Program-made: the position numbers and the translations under genes
Notes under the pieces: model-generated
What the model was told of the DNA's origin: nothing
Database searches by the model: none
What the model saw: only the letters and a program-made list of their open reading frames with translations
Assembly: GCA_023623175.1 (NCBI GenBank)
Contig: JAMNXU010000001.1
Location: forward strand, 1-64,000
Reading direction: 5' to 3'
DNA length: 64,000 nt
Source of the DNA: Bacillota bacterium
GTDB lineage: Bacteria > Bacillota > Clostridia > Acetivibrionales > JAMNXU01
In this document: one piece after another, positions 9,718-19,994 of the stretch
Numbering within the stretch: the stretch's first letter is position 1
Layout of the letters: every line of letters begins with the position of its first letter

Positions 9718-11196
9718 GTGGAAAAATACGATATATACAGGCAAATATCCGAGAGAACCCAGGGAGATATTTATATAGGCGTAGTAGGACCCGTAAGAAC
9801 AGGCAAATCGACGTTTATAAAGCGGTTCATGGATTTACTGGTGATACCCAATATAGAAAACGTATACAAGAAGGAAAGAGCGCGCGATGAGATGCCCCAG
9901 AGCGCCGCGGGCAGGACCATCATGACAACGGAACCCAAGTTTGTTCCCAATGAAGCAGTGGAAATTACTGTTGATGAAAACGTCGTGATGAAGGTCCGGC
10001 TTGTCGACTGCGTCGGATACCTCGTAAAGGGCGCGCTGGGCCATATTGAGAACAATGCTCCGAGAATGGTTTCCACTCCGTGGTTTGACTACCAGATTCC
10101 TTTTGAGGAAGCTGCCGAGATCGGCACAAGGAAAGTCATCAACGAGCATTCCACCATTGGCCTTGTTGTTACCACTGACGGCAGCATTACCGACATTCCA
10201 AGGGAGGATTACGTGGAAGCCGAAAAAAGGGTTATAGACGAGATGAAGGCTACGAACAAGCCGTTCATCGTCATCCTTAATTCGACCAACCCGTCAGGCG
10301 CAGAAACACAGCGTTTGAGGGAAGAGCTCGAAGAAACCTACGGAGTTCCCGTGGTCGCTCTTGACTGCATGCAAATGAGGACCGAGGACATTGACATGCT
10401 CATGGAAAGGCTGCTGTATGAATTCCCGATTACGGAAATAGGCATTGGAATACCGGGTTGGGTTGAAGCTCTTGATGACGACTACCATCTGAAGGTTGAT
10501 ATGATCAATGCCGTTCGCGAAGCCTTCAGGGGAATTTCCAAGCTGAGGGAGGTCAAACCTTCGGTAGGAAAGCTTGCAGAATACGACTTTATCAAGAAAG
10601 CTTACATAGACAGGATCAATCTCGGAGAGGGGAACGTTCTCATAGATATAAGCACTCCCGACGGCTTGCTTTACAGGGTTTTGAGCGAAACCACGGGTCT
10701 TGATATCGAAGGGGAGCAGCAGTTGGTAAAGCAGCTTAAAAACCTTGCCAGGATCAAGCGCGAATACGAGAGGGTGGAATATGCGCTCCATGAAGTAAAG
10801 GTAAAAGGCTACGGCATTGTGACTCCTCGCATCGATGAGCTTACTCTTGACGAGCCGGAGATTATCAGGCAGGGGAACCGCTTCGGAGTCAGGCTCCGCG
10901 CAAGCGCTCCGTCGATTCACATGATCCGCGCCGATATCGAAACCGAAATTGCGCCTCTTGTAGGTACCGAAAAACAGTCGGAGGAACTCGTGAACTACCT
11001 GCTTAAAGAGTTCGAAAACGATCCGACCAAGATCTGGGATTCGAATATCTTCGGAAAATCACTGCACGAGCTTGTGAGCGAAGGGCTGCAGAACAAGCTG
11101 TACCGGATGCCCGAGGATGCGCAGCTCAAGCTCCAGGAAACCCTGCAGAAAATAATTAATGAAGGTAACAGGGGACTGATTTGTATAATATTATAA
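9718..11196 (+). CDS. spoIVA: Stage IV sporulation protein A, spore coat morphogenetic ATPase
   Basis: Self-assembling ATPase that forms the basement layer of the spore coat around the forespore. With the GTG at 9718 (after GGGAGGG, 9705-9711) the protein is 492 aa, the same length as the Bacillus subtilis protein, and starts MEKYDIYRQISERTQGD like other SpoIVA. The Walker A motif GPVRTGKST covers residues 24-32. An in-frame ATG at 9499 would add 73 unrelated residues and span the upstream terminator, so it is rejected. Expression should depend on a mother-cell sigma factor. Its presence marks the organism as an endospore former. Confidence 0.97.
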   Translation: MEKYDIYRQISERTQGDIYIGVVGPVRTGKSTFIKRFMDLLVIPNIENVYKKERARDEMPQSAAGRTIMTTEPKFVPNEAVEITVDENVVMKVRLVDCVGYLVKGALGHIENNAPRMVSTPWFDYQIPFEEAAEIGTRKVINEHSTIGLVVTTDGSITDIPREDYVEAEKRVIDEMKATNKPFIVILNSTNPSGAETQRLREELEETYGVPVVALDCMQMRTEDIDMLMERLLYEFPITEIGIGIPGWVEALDDDYHLKVDMINAVREAFRGISKLREVKPSVGKLAEYDFIKKAYIDRINLGEGNVLIDISTPDGLLYRVLSETTGLDIEGEQQLVKQLKNLARIKREYERVEYALHEVKVKGYGIVTPRIDELTLDEPEIIRQGNRFGVRLRASAPSIHMIRADIETEIAPLVGTEKQSEELVNYLLKEFENDPTKIWDSNIFGKSLHELVSEGLQNKLYRMPEDAQLKLQETLQKIINEGNRGLICIIL

Positions 11197-11269
11197 TAGT
11201 AAAGTAAAAAAATATTGTATATTATAAATTATCCTGTACATACTGCACCCCAGTTGTTTATGCGTATAG

Positions 11270-11303
11270 AAGGTACTGTCTTTCGCGACAGTATCTTTAT
11301 TTT
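11270..11303 (+). terminator. Intrinsic terminator after spoIVA
   Basis: 11-bp stem with one G-U pair (11270-11280 with 11287-11297), 6-nt loop, followed by a T-rich run. Confidence 0.75.
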
Positions 11304-11483
11304 AGACAGCGCATTTTTTTGAGCATTTTTAAGACAGGATTTCTTTATTTTTTTATTTATTGTTTATTTTCACCTGTTATGTGCAAAATAATATTTCAGA
11401 CCGGAAGACTTTGTGTTATCATTATTTCCGGGAAATATTCGCTTTATATTTTTTGGGTATATAACGCTTCGGGAGGAATCAGA

Positions 11484-13256
11484 TTGAACGCGTTTGACAG
11501 ATACCAAAGCTGGCTGAATGATGTATATTTCGATGAAGATACGAAACGCGAACTGCTTGAAATCAGGGATAATCCAAGGGAAATAGAAGAAAGGTTTTAC
11601 AAGGACCTGGAGTTTGGCACCGGAGGCCTTCGCGGCATTATCGGTGCGGGAACCAACAGGATGAATATATATACCGTGAGAAAGGCTTCCCAGGGAGTAG
11701 CCCGCTGCATTCTCAAGGGGTATTTTGACGGCGGCCGGGCTGACAGTGCGCGCGTTGAACGCGGAGTCGTCATAGCATACGATTCGAGGCACAAGTCGGA
11801 CGTATTTGCGCTGGAAGCCGCAAAGGTTTTTGCCGCCAACGGCATTAAAGCCTGGTTGTTCGACGACATAAGGCCTACACCCGAGCTTTCCTTTGCCGTA
11901 AGGTACCTTAATGCCGCGGCGGGCATTGTCATTACGGCAAGCCATAATCCAAAGGAATACAACGGTTACAAGGTCTATGGCAGCGACGGTGGACAGATAA
12001 CGCTGCAAACCGCCGAAGCCGTCCTGGCGGAAATCAACGATGTCAGGGATTTTGCCGATGTCAGGACGATGCCTGAAAACGAAGCCAGGGAAAAAGGTCT
12101 CCTGGTAATAATAGGCGAAGAGATTGATGACGCATATATTTCCGAACTGAAAAAACTGAGCGTTTATCCGGAAATTGTGCGGGAAGCGGCAAAAGATCTC
12201 AGGATAGTGTACACTCCGATTCACGGAACCGGAAACCGGCTTGTAAGGAGAATACTTAAAGAAATCGGAGTGGAAAATGTGACGGTGGTGCCGGAGCAGG
12301 AACTGCCCGATCCTGATTTTTCAACGGTAAAGTCCCCGAATCCTGAAGAAAGGGAAGCATTTACGCTTGCCATCAGGCTTGCGGAAAAGGAAAATGCGGA
12401 CCTGATCATCGGCACAGACCCGGATTGCGACAGGGTCGGAGTCGTTGTGCGCAATGCTTCCGGCGAGTACGTGGCTTTAACCGGAAATCAGACCGGATGC
12501 CTTTTGCTTGAATATATATTGTCAGGCAAAAAGAGACAAAACACTATGCCTGAAAAGCCTTTTGCCGTGAAAACAATTGTGACCACGGAACTTGCGCGCA
12601 GGATAGCTGCAAGGTACAACGTGGAACTCGTGGACGTCCTTACGGGCTTTAAATTTATCGGTGAACAGATAAAGCTGCAGGATGAGCTCGGGGATAAGCA
12701 TTTCCTTTTCGGGTTCGAGGAGAGTTATGGTTACCTTGCAGGGACTGCGGTGAGGGATAAGGATGGAGTCGTCGCCTCGATGCTGATCGCTGAAATGGCC
12801 GCCTGGTACAAGACAAGAGGTATGACGCTGTACGACGGACTCCAGGAGCTTTACCGCAATTACGGTTATGCCCTCGAGGGATTGAAGTCCTTTACGCTGG
12901 TAGGGAAAGAAGGCATTGCAAAAATAAAGAAGCTGATGGAAGTATTGAGGGAAGACAGGCCCGCATCCATCGGAAGTTTCGGTGTATTGGCCGTGAGGGA
13001 CTATCTGAAGGGCGTACGGTACGATCTCAGGGACGGACATGAAGAGGCGCTGGACCTGCCGGAGTCAGACGTTCTCTATTTTGAGCTTGAAGGTGACTGC
13101 TGGCTATGCATAAGGCCTTCGGGTACCGAACCGAAGCTGAAAATATATTACGGAGTTTCGGGCAACAGTTACGAAACGGCGAGCACCAAATATGACGAAA
13201 TAGAACAGGCCGTGGCGGAAAAAGTGGAAAACCTGTTAAACATGAACGGCCATTAA
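11484..13256 (+). CDS. pgcA: Phosphoglucomutase (alpha-D-phosphohexomutase family)
   Basis: Interconverts glucose-1-phosphate and glucose-6-phosphate, linking glycogen or cellodextrin phosphorolysis and sugar-nucleotide synthesis to glycolysis. 590 aa with four domains in order: active-site phosphoserine loop TASHNPKEYNGYK (Ser153), metal loop DPDCDR, sugar loop GFEESYGYL and phosphate-binding loop RPSGTEPKLKIYY. The TTG at 11484 is 7 nt after GGGAGGA (11471-11476); the longer frame back to 11319 gives a hydrophobic stretch alien to the family. The gene stands alone between the spoIVA terminator and the HD-GYP gene. Confidence 0.93.
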   Translation: MNAFDRYQSWLNDVYFDEDTKRELLEIRDNPREIEERFYKDLEFGTGGLRGIIGAGTNRMNIYTVRKASQGVARCILKGYFDGGRADSARVERGVVIAYDSRHKSDVFALEAAKVFAANGIKAWLFDDIRPTPELSFAVRYLNAAAGIVITASHNPKEYNGYKVYGSDGGQITLQTAEAVLAEINDVRDFADVRTMPENEAREKGLLVIIGEEIDDAYISELKKLSVYPEIVREAAKDLRIVYTPIHGTGNRLVRRILKEIGVENVTVVPEQELPDPDFSTVKSPNPEEREAFTLAIRLAEKENADLIIGTDPDCDRVGVVVRNASGEYVALTGNQTGCLLLEYILSGKKRQNTMPEKPFAVKTIVTTELARRIAARYNVELVDVLTGFKFIGEQIKLQDELGDKHFLFGFEESYGYLAGTAVRDKDGVVASMLIAEMAAWYKTRGMTLYDGLQELYRNYGYALEGLKSFTLVGKEGIAKIKKLMEVLREDRPASIGSFGVLAVRDYLKGVRYDLRDGHEEALDLPESDVLYFELEGDCWLCIRPSGTEPKLKIYYGVSGNSYETASTKYDEIEQAVAEKVENLLNMNGH

Positions 13257-13446
13257 CCAATTTTTCCTTTTTTTATCGGGAATTATTGTTTCAAATGAAG
13301 GAATTTAATAACTTCCGTCGAAAAGTATAAAAGGCGGTGTCTTTGAGACAAGTACAGATATTGCAAAATTCGCGGCATTGGAAAATCTCATTGATGGGAC
13401 TACAGGGGAAAATATAAAGCAACGGAAGAAGTACGGAGGATAAAAA

Positions 13447-14511
13447 ATGCGCAAAGTTCATGTGGACAAAGTTGAACCGGGTACGAGACTTGCGAAAGCG
13501 GTTTTTACCGCTGACGGCAGAATTTTGCTTACGACGGGTATGAAACTGCGCGCAAATTTCATCGAAAAACTGAAAATGTTCGGAATAACCGAAGTGTACA
13601 TAGATGATGAAATATCCCGGGGAATTAACGTAAGAGATGTTATAAATGAACAAACAAGGCTTGAAACCAAGATACTGATCAAGCAGTCAATGGAAGAAGG
13701 CATTCTGAAGAAATCCATCAATACCGCGAAGATTATAGACACCATCGAAAGAATCATAAACGAGTTGTTATCCAATGAAGAAATTATAATAAACATGCTT
13801 GACATCAAAACAGTGGACGACTACACCTTTGAACATTCGGTCAACGTTTGCGTTCTCTCGCTGATCATGGGTCTTGCCATCGGATTCAACATGGCACGGC
13901 TCATGGACCTGGGCATAGGAGCCCTTCTCCACGACATAGGAAAACTCAGGGTATCCGAGGAGCTATTGAAAAAGCCCTCAACGCTGACCGATGAAGAATT
14001 TGACGAGATAAAGAAACACACTGTTTACGGTTACGAAATATTGAAAGACAATCCCAACGTAAGCTCCGTTTCGGCCTTTATTGCTTTCAGTCACCATGAA
14101 AGGATTGACGGAAGCGGCTATCCGCTGGGACTGAGAAATGAAAGCATTCACCAGTGCGCGAGGATTGTGGCCGTTGCCGACGTATACGATGCGCTTACGT
14201 CCGACAGGGTTTACAGGAGCAAGCTCAAGCCTCATGAAGCGGTTGAATACATAACTTCGCTTGCAGGTAAGGATTTTGACAGGGAAATAGTGCATTGCTT
14301 CAGGAAATATGTCGCGCTCTACCCCGTCGGAACCGGGGTGCTGCTCAACATGGGCTATCGCGGGATTGTTACGGCGGTCAACGCCGATATGCCCGAAAGA
14401 CCAGTAATCAGGGTTATTTATGACGAAAACGGGCGCAAGATGAAACATTATTACGAGATTGACCTTTCGAAACGCAAGGACATATCCATAAAAGATGTCT
14501 GTGAGTTATAA
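13447..14511 (+). CDS. HD-GYP domain protein, probable c-di-GMP phosphodiesterase
   Basis: 354-aa cytoplasmic protein. Residues 1-60 form a small domain that often precedes HD-GYP (VEPGTRLAKAVFTADGRILL); the HD-GYP domain follows with HDIGK (H162, D163), HHERIDGSGYP (H216, H217, GYP near 224) and VADVYDALTSDRVYR. These residues are those expected for a metal-dependent phosphodiesterase of cyclic-di-GMP. The C-terminal 60 residues (VGTGVLLNMGYRGIVTAV) look like a small beta domain. ATG 13447 has GGAGG 7-11 nt upstream. dnaE lies 41 bp downstream, perhaps cotranscribed. Confidence 0.9.
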   Translation: MRKVHVDKVEPGTRLAKAVFTADGRILLTTGMKLRANFIEKLKMFGITEVYIDDEISRGINVRDVINEQTRLETKILIKQSMEEGILKKSINTAKIIDTIERIINELLSNEEIIINMLDIKTVDDYTFEHSVNVCVLSLIMGLAIGFNMARLMDLGIGALLHDIGKLRVSEELLKKPSTLTDEEFDEIKKHTVYGYEILKDNPNVSSVSAFIAFSHHERIDGSGYPLGLRNESIHQCARIVAVADVYDALTSDRVYRSKLKPHEAVEYITSLAGKDFDREIVHCFRKYVALYPVGTGVLLNMGYRGIVTAVNADMPERPVIRVIYDENGRKMKHYYEIDLSKRKDISIKDVCEL

Positions 14512-14552
14512 TATTCCTTCTTTTCAATAATATTGTCGCCAGGGAGCATAAG

Positions 14553-17500
14553 ATGCGGGATTTTGTTCATCTGCACGTCCATACCGAATACAGTCTCCTG
14601 GACGGAGCAAACAGAATAAAGGACCTTGTAAAACATGTGGCGGATCTTGGAATGAAAAGCGTCGCTATTACCGATCACGGCGCAATGTACGGCGTAATAG
14701 AATTTTACAAGGAAGCGGTCAGCGCGGGCATCAAGCCTATTCTCGGCTGCGAAGTTTATACCGCCGAAAACATGAGAGACAAATCCTCCGGAAGGGATTC
14801 CGACTACGGGCACCTCGTGCTTCTTGCAAAGAACCTGGCAGGATACAAAAATCTCATGAAGATTGTTTCGATCGGATTCATAGATGGGTTCTACTACAAG
14901 CCGCGGATAGACTACGATGTACTGCGCGCCCACAGCGAAGGACTCATTGCCCTCAGCGCATGCCTGTCGGGCGACGTGCCGCGCGCGCTGCTGCAGAATG
15001 ATTATGACAGGGCCAAAAGGAAAGCATTGGAACTCAATGATATCTTCGGGCAGGACAATTTCTACCTTGAGCTGCAGATAAACGGAATCCAGGAGCAGAA
15101 CCTCGTAAACCAGGGACTCATTAAACTGAGCAGGGAAACCGGCATTCCCCTTGTCGCCACCAATGATGCCCACTATCTCAGGCGAGAAAACGCCAGGGCC
15201 CATGAAATACTGCTCTGCATACAGACGGGCAAAAGCATCAACGATGAAGACAGGATGAGATTCCCGACGGACGAATTTTATGTCAAGAGCCCGGAAGAAA
15301 TGTGGGCGCTGTTCTCAGGCATTCCCGAAGCCGTTGAAAATACCGTTAAAATTGCGGAAAGGTGTAATGTGGGGCTTGAATTCGGCAAACTCCATCTTCC
15401 CGAATACCACGTGCCGGAAACGACAACGCCGTTCGAATACCTCAAAAACCTGTGCTATGAAGGTCTGAAAAAAAGATACGGCGAAAACCCTTCGCCGACC
15501 GCCATGGAGCGCCTGGAATACGAGCTCGGCGTAATAAGGCAAATGGGGTTTGTCGATTATTTTCTTATTGTCTGGGATTTTATAAAATTTGCGAAAGACA
15601 ACGGTATTATGGTAGGGCCCGGAAGGGGATCGGGCGCCGGAAGCATAACGGCTTACTGCCTCGGCATTACCAATATTGACCCCCTGAAATACAACCTGCT
15701 GTTTGAGCGATTCCTCAATCCTGAGAGAATAAGCATGCCCGATATTGATATAGATTTCTGCTATGAACGCCGGCAGGAAGTGATTGATTATGTAATAAAC
15801 AAGTACGGAAAGGATCACGTCGCCCAGATCATCACCTTTGGAACGATGGCGGCGCGCGCCGTTATACGCGACGTGGGAAGGGCGCTGGATATTCCTTACA
15901 ACGAAGTGGATTCCATTGCGAAAATGATTCCGTTCAGGATAGGGATGACCATCGACCAGGCCCTGGAACTGAATCCAGAGCTCAGGAAGAGGTGCGCGGA
16001 GGACGGCAGGATAAAAGAACTCATCGAAACCGCAAGGTTGCTCGAAGGAATGCCGAGACACGCGTCAACCCATGCCGCCGGCGTTGTCATTTCAAAAGAT
16101 CCGGTCTATGAATATGTACCGCTCCAGAGAAATGAGGACAGCGTCACCACGCAGTTCACGATGGATCTTTTGGAAGAGCTTGGTCTGCTGAAAATTGACT
16201 TCCTCGGACTCAGGACGCTGACAGTCATACGCGATGCGATTGACATGGTCAGGCAGAACAGGGGAACGGACATTGACATTGACAGCATTCCTCTTGATGA
16301 TAAAAACGTGTACAGGATGATCGGCGAGGGAAAGACCGCCGGGGTGTTCCAGCTGGAAAGCGCCGGGATGACACAGTTTATGAAAGAACTGCAGCCAGCG
16401 TCCCTCGAGGAAATAATCGCGGGGATTTCGCTGTACCGCCCCGGACCCATGGATTCAATTCCGAAATACCTGCACGGTAAAAACAACCCCGAAGATGTGC
16501 GCTATGATCATCCGCTTCTCGAAAAAATCCTTAATGTCACTTACGGATGCATGGTCTACCAGGAACAGGTAATGCAGATAGTCAGGGAACTTGCCGGTTA
16601 TTCGCTTGGAAGGGCTGACCTCGTGCGCAGGGCGATGGCCAAGAAGAAGCACGATGTAATGATGAAGGAGCGGCAGAATTTTGTCTACGGAATAGTGGAT
16701 GAAAACGGCAATGTCGTAGTAAAGGGCGCAGTGAGGAACGGGGTCGACGAAAAAACCGCGAACAAGATATTTGACGATATGATGGATTTTGCGAGCTACG
16801 CGTTCAATAAGTCCCATGCCGCCGCCTACGCGCTCGTCGCTTACCAGACCGCATGGCTCAAGTATTATTATCCCGTGGAGTTCATGGCGGCGCTGCTCAA
16901 CAGTTTTCTCGGAAACAACGACAAGATCGCCCATTATATACATGAGTGCAGAAAAATGAAGATAGAAGTGCTGCCGCCTGACATCAACGAAAGCGATGTC
17001 CGGTTTACTACGGTAAACGGTAAAATCCGCTTCGGCCTGACTGCAGTAAAAAATGTTGGTTTCAACATGGTAAAGGCAATTATATCCGAACGCAACAGGA
17101 AAGGTCCGTACAGGAGTTTTGTAGACTTTTGCGAAAGGCTGGATTCAAGGGATATAAACAAACGCAGCGTCGAGAGCCTCATTAAGTGCGGCGCATTTGA
17201 CAGCATGGGGGTTTTCAGGTCAAGGCTCATGGCCGTTTACGACAAAATCCTCGACAGCGTGCACAACGACCGCAAGAGGAACATGGACGGGCAGATGTCC
17301 ATATTTGACATGGACGATAACCTCGACAGCGCGGTGGAAATTGAATTCCCGGACATCAAGGAGTTTCCGCCCAAAATGCTTCTGTCCATGGAGAAGGAAA
17401 TGCTGGGACTTTATATTTCTGGCCACCCGCTGAAAGAATATGAAAGGGAGATTGAAGACCAGGTGACGCTGTACAGTTCCGATATTTCTTCCGGGGAAGA

Positions 17501-18029
17501 ACAGGAGGCGGAAATAGGGACGAATTCGGAGACTGAGCTTTATGACGGCATGAAGGTTGTCGTGGGCGGAATAGTGACTGCCAAGACGCTGAAGACTACG
17601 AAAAACAACAGCCTTATGGCTTTTGTCACGCTGGAGGACATGTACGGCTCAATGGAAATCATAGTATTCCCCAGGATACTCGAAAGGTACGGCACTCTTC
17701 TCGAGGAAGAAAACATTGTTTTCGTGGAAGGACGCATTAGCGTGAAGGAAGAAGAGCAGCCCAAGATAATATGCGACGAAGTAAGGCCGATAACGAAGAT
17801 GAAAATACAAAAGCTCTACCTGAAACTGGCGCAGAACGGGGAGGATGAAAAATTCAGGGCACTGATGGCGTTGCTTAAGTATTTCCATGGCAATACCCCC
17901 GTGTGCATCTATAATGAAAAGGAAAACAGGACCTTTGTTGTCCAGAAGGATTACTGGGTCCGCCTGAACGACTGCCTTATAGCGGAACTGAAGGAAAGGC
18001 TCGGTGAAGACAGCGTAAAGATAGTTTAG
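14553..18029 (+). CDS. dnaE: DNA polymerase III subunit alpha
   Basis: Replicative polymerase of the DnaE type, 1158 aa. In order: PHP domain (HLHVHTEYSLLDGA at the N-terminus), palm with GPGRGSGAGS near residue 356 and the catalytic PDIDIDF near 396-402, fingers, tandem helix-hairpin-helix region, and a C-terminal OB-fold (MKVVVGGIVTAKTLKTTKNN) near residue 1000. Length and order fit the DnaE family, in contrast to PolC, which carries an inserted exonuclease domain. ATG 14553 follows AGGGAG. A strong terminator follows. Confidence 0.96.
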   Translation: MRDFVHLHVHTEYSLLDGANRIKDLVKHVADLGMKSVAITDHGAMYGVIEFYKEAVSAGIKPILGCEVYTAENMRDKSSGRDSDYGHLVLLAKNLAGYKNLMKIVSIGFIDGFYYKPRIDYDVLRAHSEGLIALSACLSGDVPRALLQNDYDRAKRKALELNDIFGQDNFYLELQINGIQEQNLVNQGLIKLSRETGIPLVATNDAHYLRRENARAHEILLCIQTGKSINDEDRMRFPTDEFYVKSPEEMWALFSGIPEAVENTVKIAERCNVGLEFGKLHLPEYHVPETTTPFEYLKNLCYEGLKKRYGENPSPTAMERLEYELGVIRQMGFVDYFLIVWDFIKFAKDNGIMVGPGRGSGAGSITAYCLGITNIDPLKYNLLFERFLNPERISMPDIDIDFCYERRQEVIDYVINKYGKDHVAQIITFGTMAARAVIRDVGRALDIPYNEVDSIAKMIPFRIGMTIDQALELNPELRKRCAEDGRIKELIETARLLEGMPRHASTHAAGVVISKDPVYEYVPLQRNEDSVTTQFTMDLLEELGLLKIDFLGLRTLTVIRDAIDMVRQNRGTDIDIDSIPLDDKNVYRMIGEGKTAGVFQLESAGMTQFMKELQPASLEEIIAGISLYRPGPMDSIPKYLHGKNNPEDVRYDHPLLEKILNVTYGCMVYQEQVMQIVRELAGYSLGRADLVRRAMAKKKHDVMMKERQNFVYGIVDENGNVVVKGAVRNGVDEKTANKIFDDMMDFASYAFNKSHAAAYALVAYQTAWLKYYYPVEFMAALLNSFLGNNDKIAHYIHECRKMKIEVLPPDINESDVRFTTVNGKIRFGLTAVKNVGFNMVKAIISERNRKGPYRSFVDFCERLDSRDINKRSVESLIKCGAFDSMGVFRSRLMAVYDKILDSVHNDRKRNMDGQMSIFDMDDNLDSAVEIEFPDIKEFPPKMLLSMEKEMLGLYISGHPLKEYEREIEDQVTLYSSDISSGEEQEAEIGTNSETELYDGMKVVVGGIVTAKTLKTTKNNSLMAFVTLEDMYGSMEIIVFPRILERYGTLLEEENIVFVEGRISVKEEEQPKIICDEVRPITKMKIQKLYLKLAQNGEDEKFRALMALLKYFHGNTPVCIYNEKENRTFVVQKDYWVRLNDCLIAELKERLGEDSVKIV

Positions 18030-18094
18030 AAGCTTTTACGGTTCTTCACCGCGTGAATACCGGGTTGCAGGAAAGAAATAAAATATAAACTTGT

Positions 18095-18131
18095 AACGGC
18101 TGTGATATACCGTGTCACAGCCGTTTATTAT
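18095..18131 (+). terminator. Intrinsic terminator after dnaE
   Basis: Perfect 11-bp stem (18095-18105 with 18115-18125) with a 9-nt loop and a T-rich tail. Confidence 0.85.
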
Positions 18132-18214
18132 TTTGATTTCGGGTTTCCCAAATTCCAACGAGTCTATTCAAACGAGTTTTTGCAGAAAAATCATATACAC
18201 ATTTTTCAGAAGAA

Positions 18215-18287
18215 TTGACGCTTAAGTTCTTATGTGATAATTTATAATTAAATTAATGATTAAGTTTTAAGTATAATTTAACACTTA
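18215..18287 (+). promoter_or_regulatory. Promoter and TTAAGT sites before the XRE-cupin gene
   Basis: TTGACG (18215-18220) can pair with an extended -10 TGTGATAAT (18233-18241), and TATAAT boxes also occur at 18243 and 18272. TTAAGT is present three times (18222, 18260, 18267), with an inverted ACTTA at 18283. The same words form dyads at the transporter promoter near 22510-22587, which suggests autoregulation by the protein encoded here. Confidence 0.45.
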
Positions 18288-18308
18288 TTTTCGTGGAGGA
18301 AATTATTT

Positions 18309-18857
18309 ATGCTGGGCGACAGGATACGGGAAATAAGAAATGCAAAAGGCATGACAATCAAGGCTTTGGCAGAAAAAGTCGATGTCACTCCAAGCTATAT
18401 TTCACAGGTCGAAAGAAATCTTATCGAACCTTCGCTCTCATCCCTCAGAAAGATCGCAAAAGCTCTTTCAGTACCGATTTACCATTTTCTCGCCGATGAT
18501 AACAAGCAGTTTACAGTCATCAGGAGCGATGAACGCAGGAAGCTGGAACTGGCCAACAGTATGACCACATATCATTTTTTGTCTCCGTTTACGCTGAATG
18601 ATAACATGACTCCCAACATGGTCGCAATCTATTTCAAAATGAAGCCGGATGAGAGTTGCGAGGAATCCTTTGTACACAATGCGGAGGAGTTTTTATTTAT
18701 CCTGAGCGGCAAATTAAAAGTTACCATAGGCAATGATGAATATATTCTCTGTCCCGGTGACAGCGCCTATATAGAAAAGAATATCCCTCATACATTTTCA
18801 TTGCCTGAACCGCACCCGGTAGAAGCAATAAGCGTACTTTCACCGAGTATATATTGA
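18309..18857 (+). CDS. XRE-family regulator with C-terminal cupin
   Basis: 182-aa transcription factor: an N-terminal Cro/C1-type helix-turn-helix (residues 5-62, IREIRNAKGMTIKALAEKVD with SYISQVERN), and a cupin_2 domain (about 100-175, including EEFLFILSGKLKVTIG and HTFSLPEPHPVEAIS) that probably senses a small ligand. The architecture is that of PuuR-like regulators of catabolic clusters. ATG 18309 follows GTGGAGGA. It heads the peptide island, and its promoter shares TTAAGT elements with the ABC transporter promoter, so control of that operon is a reasonable inference. Confidence 0.9.
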   Translation: MLGDRIREIRNAKGMTIKALAEKVDVTPSYISQVERNLIEPSLSSLRKIAKALSVPIYHFLADDNKQFTVIRSDERRKLELANSMTTYHFLSPFTLNDNMTPNMVAIYFKMKPDESCEESFVHNAEEFLFILSGKLKVTIGNDEYILCPGDSAYIEKNIPHTFSLPEPHPVEAISVLSPSIY

Positions 18858-18887
18858 AGCTTAAAATTAATACTTACGGAGGTCAGC

Positions 18888-19979
18888 ATGATTTTGGGAG
18901 CATTGAACAACATTCATCTTGAAAGGAGCGGCCGCAGAAAAAGGTCTTCAAGTTACGATGAGACCGGCGGCAACAGGGACTATAAAAGGATTGAGCCCGG
19001 AGCGAAATGTTTGCTGCTGGATGTTGAAGGTCCGGGAATTATAACACATATATGGTGTACGCTGGCATCCTATAAGCCTGATGAAAAGTACCTGTACAGA
19101 AGGATTGTCATCCGCATGTTCTGGGACGGGGAAGACGAGCCCAGCGTGGAAGTCCCTATCGGAGACTTTTTCGGCATGGGCCATGGCATAGTGAAAAATT
19201 TCGTATCGGCTCCGCTTCAGATGAGCCCTGCGGAAGGAAAGGCTCTCAACTGCTTTTTCCCGATGCCTTTTGCAAGGGGAGCCAGGATAGAGGTCGAAAA
19301 TCAATCAGAGAACAGGATTAATCTCTACTACTACGTCGATTATGAAGAACACGATGCGCCTCCGGAAACAAGGCTGAGGTTCCATGCCTTCTGGAACAGG
19401 GAGATAACGGACGGCATAGATGATTCAACAGTAAGCAATGCCATTTACCAGTTCGGAGGGAAGAATACCACCGGCGAAGGCAATTATGTAATTCTTGAAG
19501 CCGAGGGAAAAGGTCATTATGTGGGCTGCAACGTCAACATTCACAATCTTAGGTTCACCCGCGAATCCAACTGGTACGGCGAAGGGGACGACATGATATT
19601 TATCGATGGTGAACCATGGCCGCCGTCCCTTCACGGCACGGGCACCGAAGACTATTTCAATACCGCATGGTGCCCGCAGGAGGAATACAATGCCCCATAC
19701 CACGGCATTATCCTTGGCGGGGGTCCTAACTGGTCCGGAAAAGTGACTTTTTACAGGTATCACATCCAGGATCCCGTTATGTTTGAAAAATCTATTAAAG
19801 TGACGATAGAGCACGGCCATAACAATCACAGGAGCGATGACTGGTCCAGTACGGCATACTGGTACCAGACAGAGCCCCACAAGCCAATGAGAAGACTGCC
19901 GGCGGTGGAGGAAAGGCTGCCACTCGACGACATTTTGCCTTTTAACCGCGAAGATCTGCTGAAGTGCTTCGATTATTAA
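18888..19979 (+). CDS. DUF2961 / glycoside hydrolase family 172 protein
   Basis: 363-aa protein of the DUF2961 family, now CAZy GH172, whose characterised members act on difructose anhydrides, alpha-D-fructofuranosides or alpha-D-arabinofuranosides. The hallmark GTGTEDYFN is at residues 250-258, with candidate acidic residues E254 and D255; the N-terminal GPGIITHIWCT and the YRYHIQDPVMFEKSI region also fit. No signal peptide is visible, so it acts inside the cell. ATG 18888 follows CGGAGGT, 30 bp after the regulator. A glycosidase-type enzyme in a peptide-uptake operon is unusual. Its exact substrate cannot be read from sequence. Confidence 0.85.
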   Translation: MILGALNNIHLERSGRRKRSSSYDETGGNRDYKRIEPGAKCLLLDVEGPGIITHIWCTLASYKPDEKYLYRRIVIRMFWDGEDEPSVEVPIGDFFGMGHGIVKNFVSAPLQMSPAEGKALNCFFPMPFARGARIEVENQSENRINLYYYVDYEEHDAPPETRLRFHAFWNREITDGIDDSTVSNAIYQFGGKNTTGEGNYVILEAEGKGHYVGCNVNIHNLRFTRESNWYGEGDDMIFIDGEPWPPSLHGTGTEDYFNTAWCPQEEYNAPYHGIILGGGPNWSGKVTFYRYHIQDPVMFEKSIKVTIEHGHNNHRSDDWSSTAYWYQTEPHKPMRRLPAVEERLPLDDILPFNREDLLKCFDY

Positions 19980-19994
19980 ACATTATTTAAATAT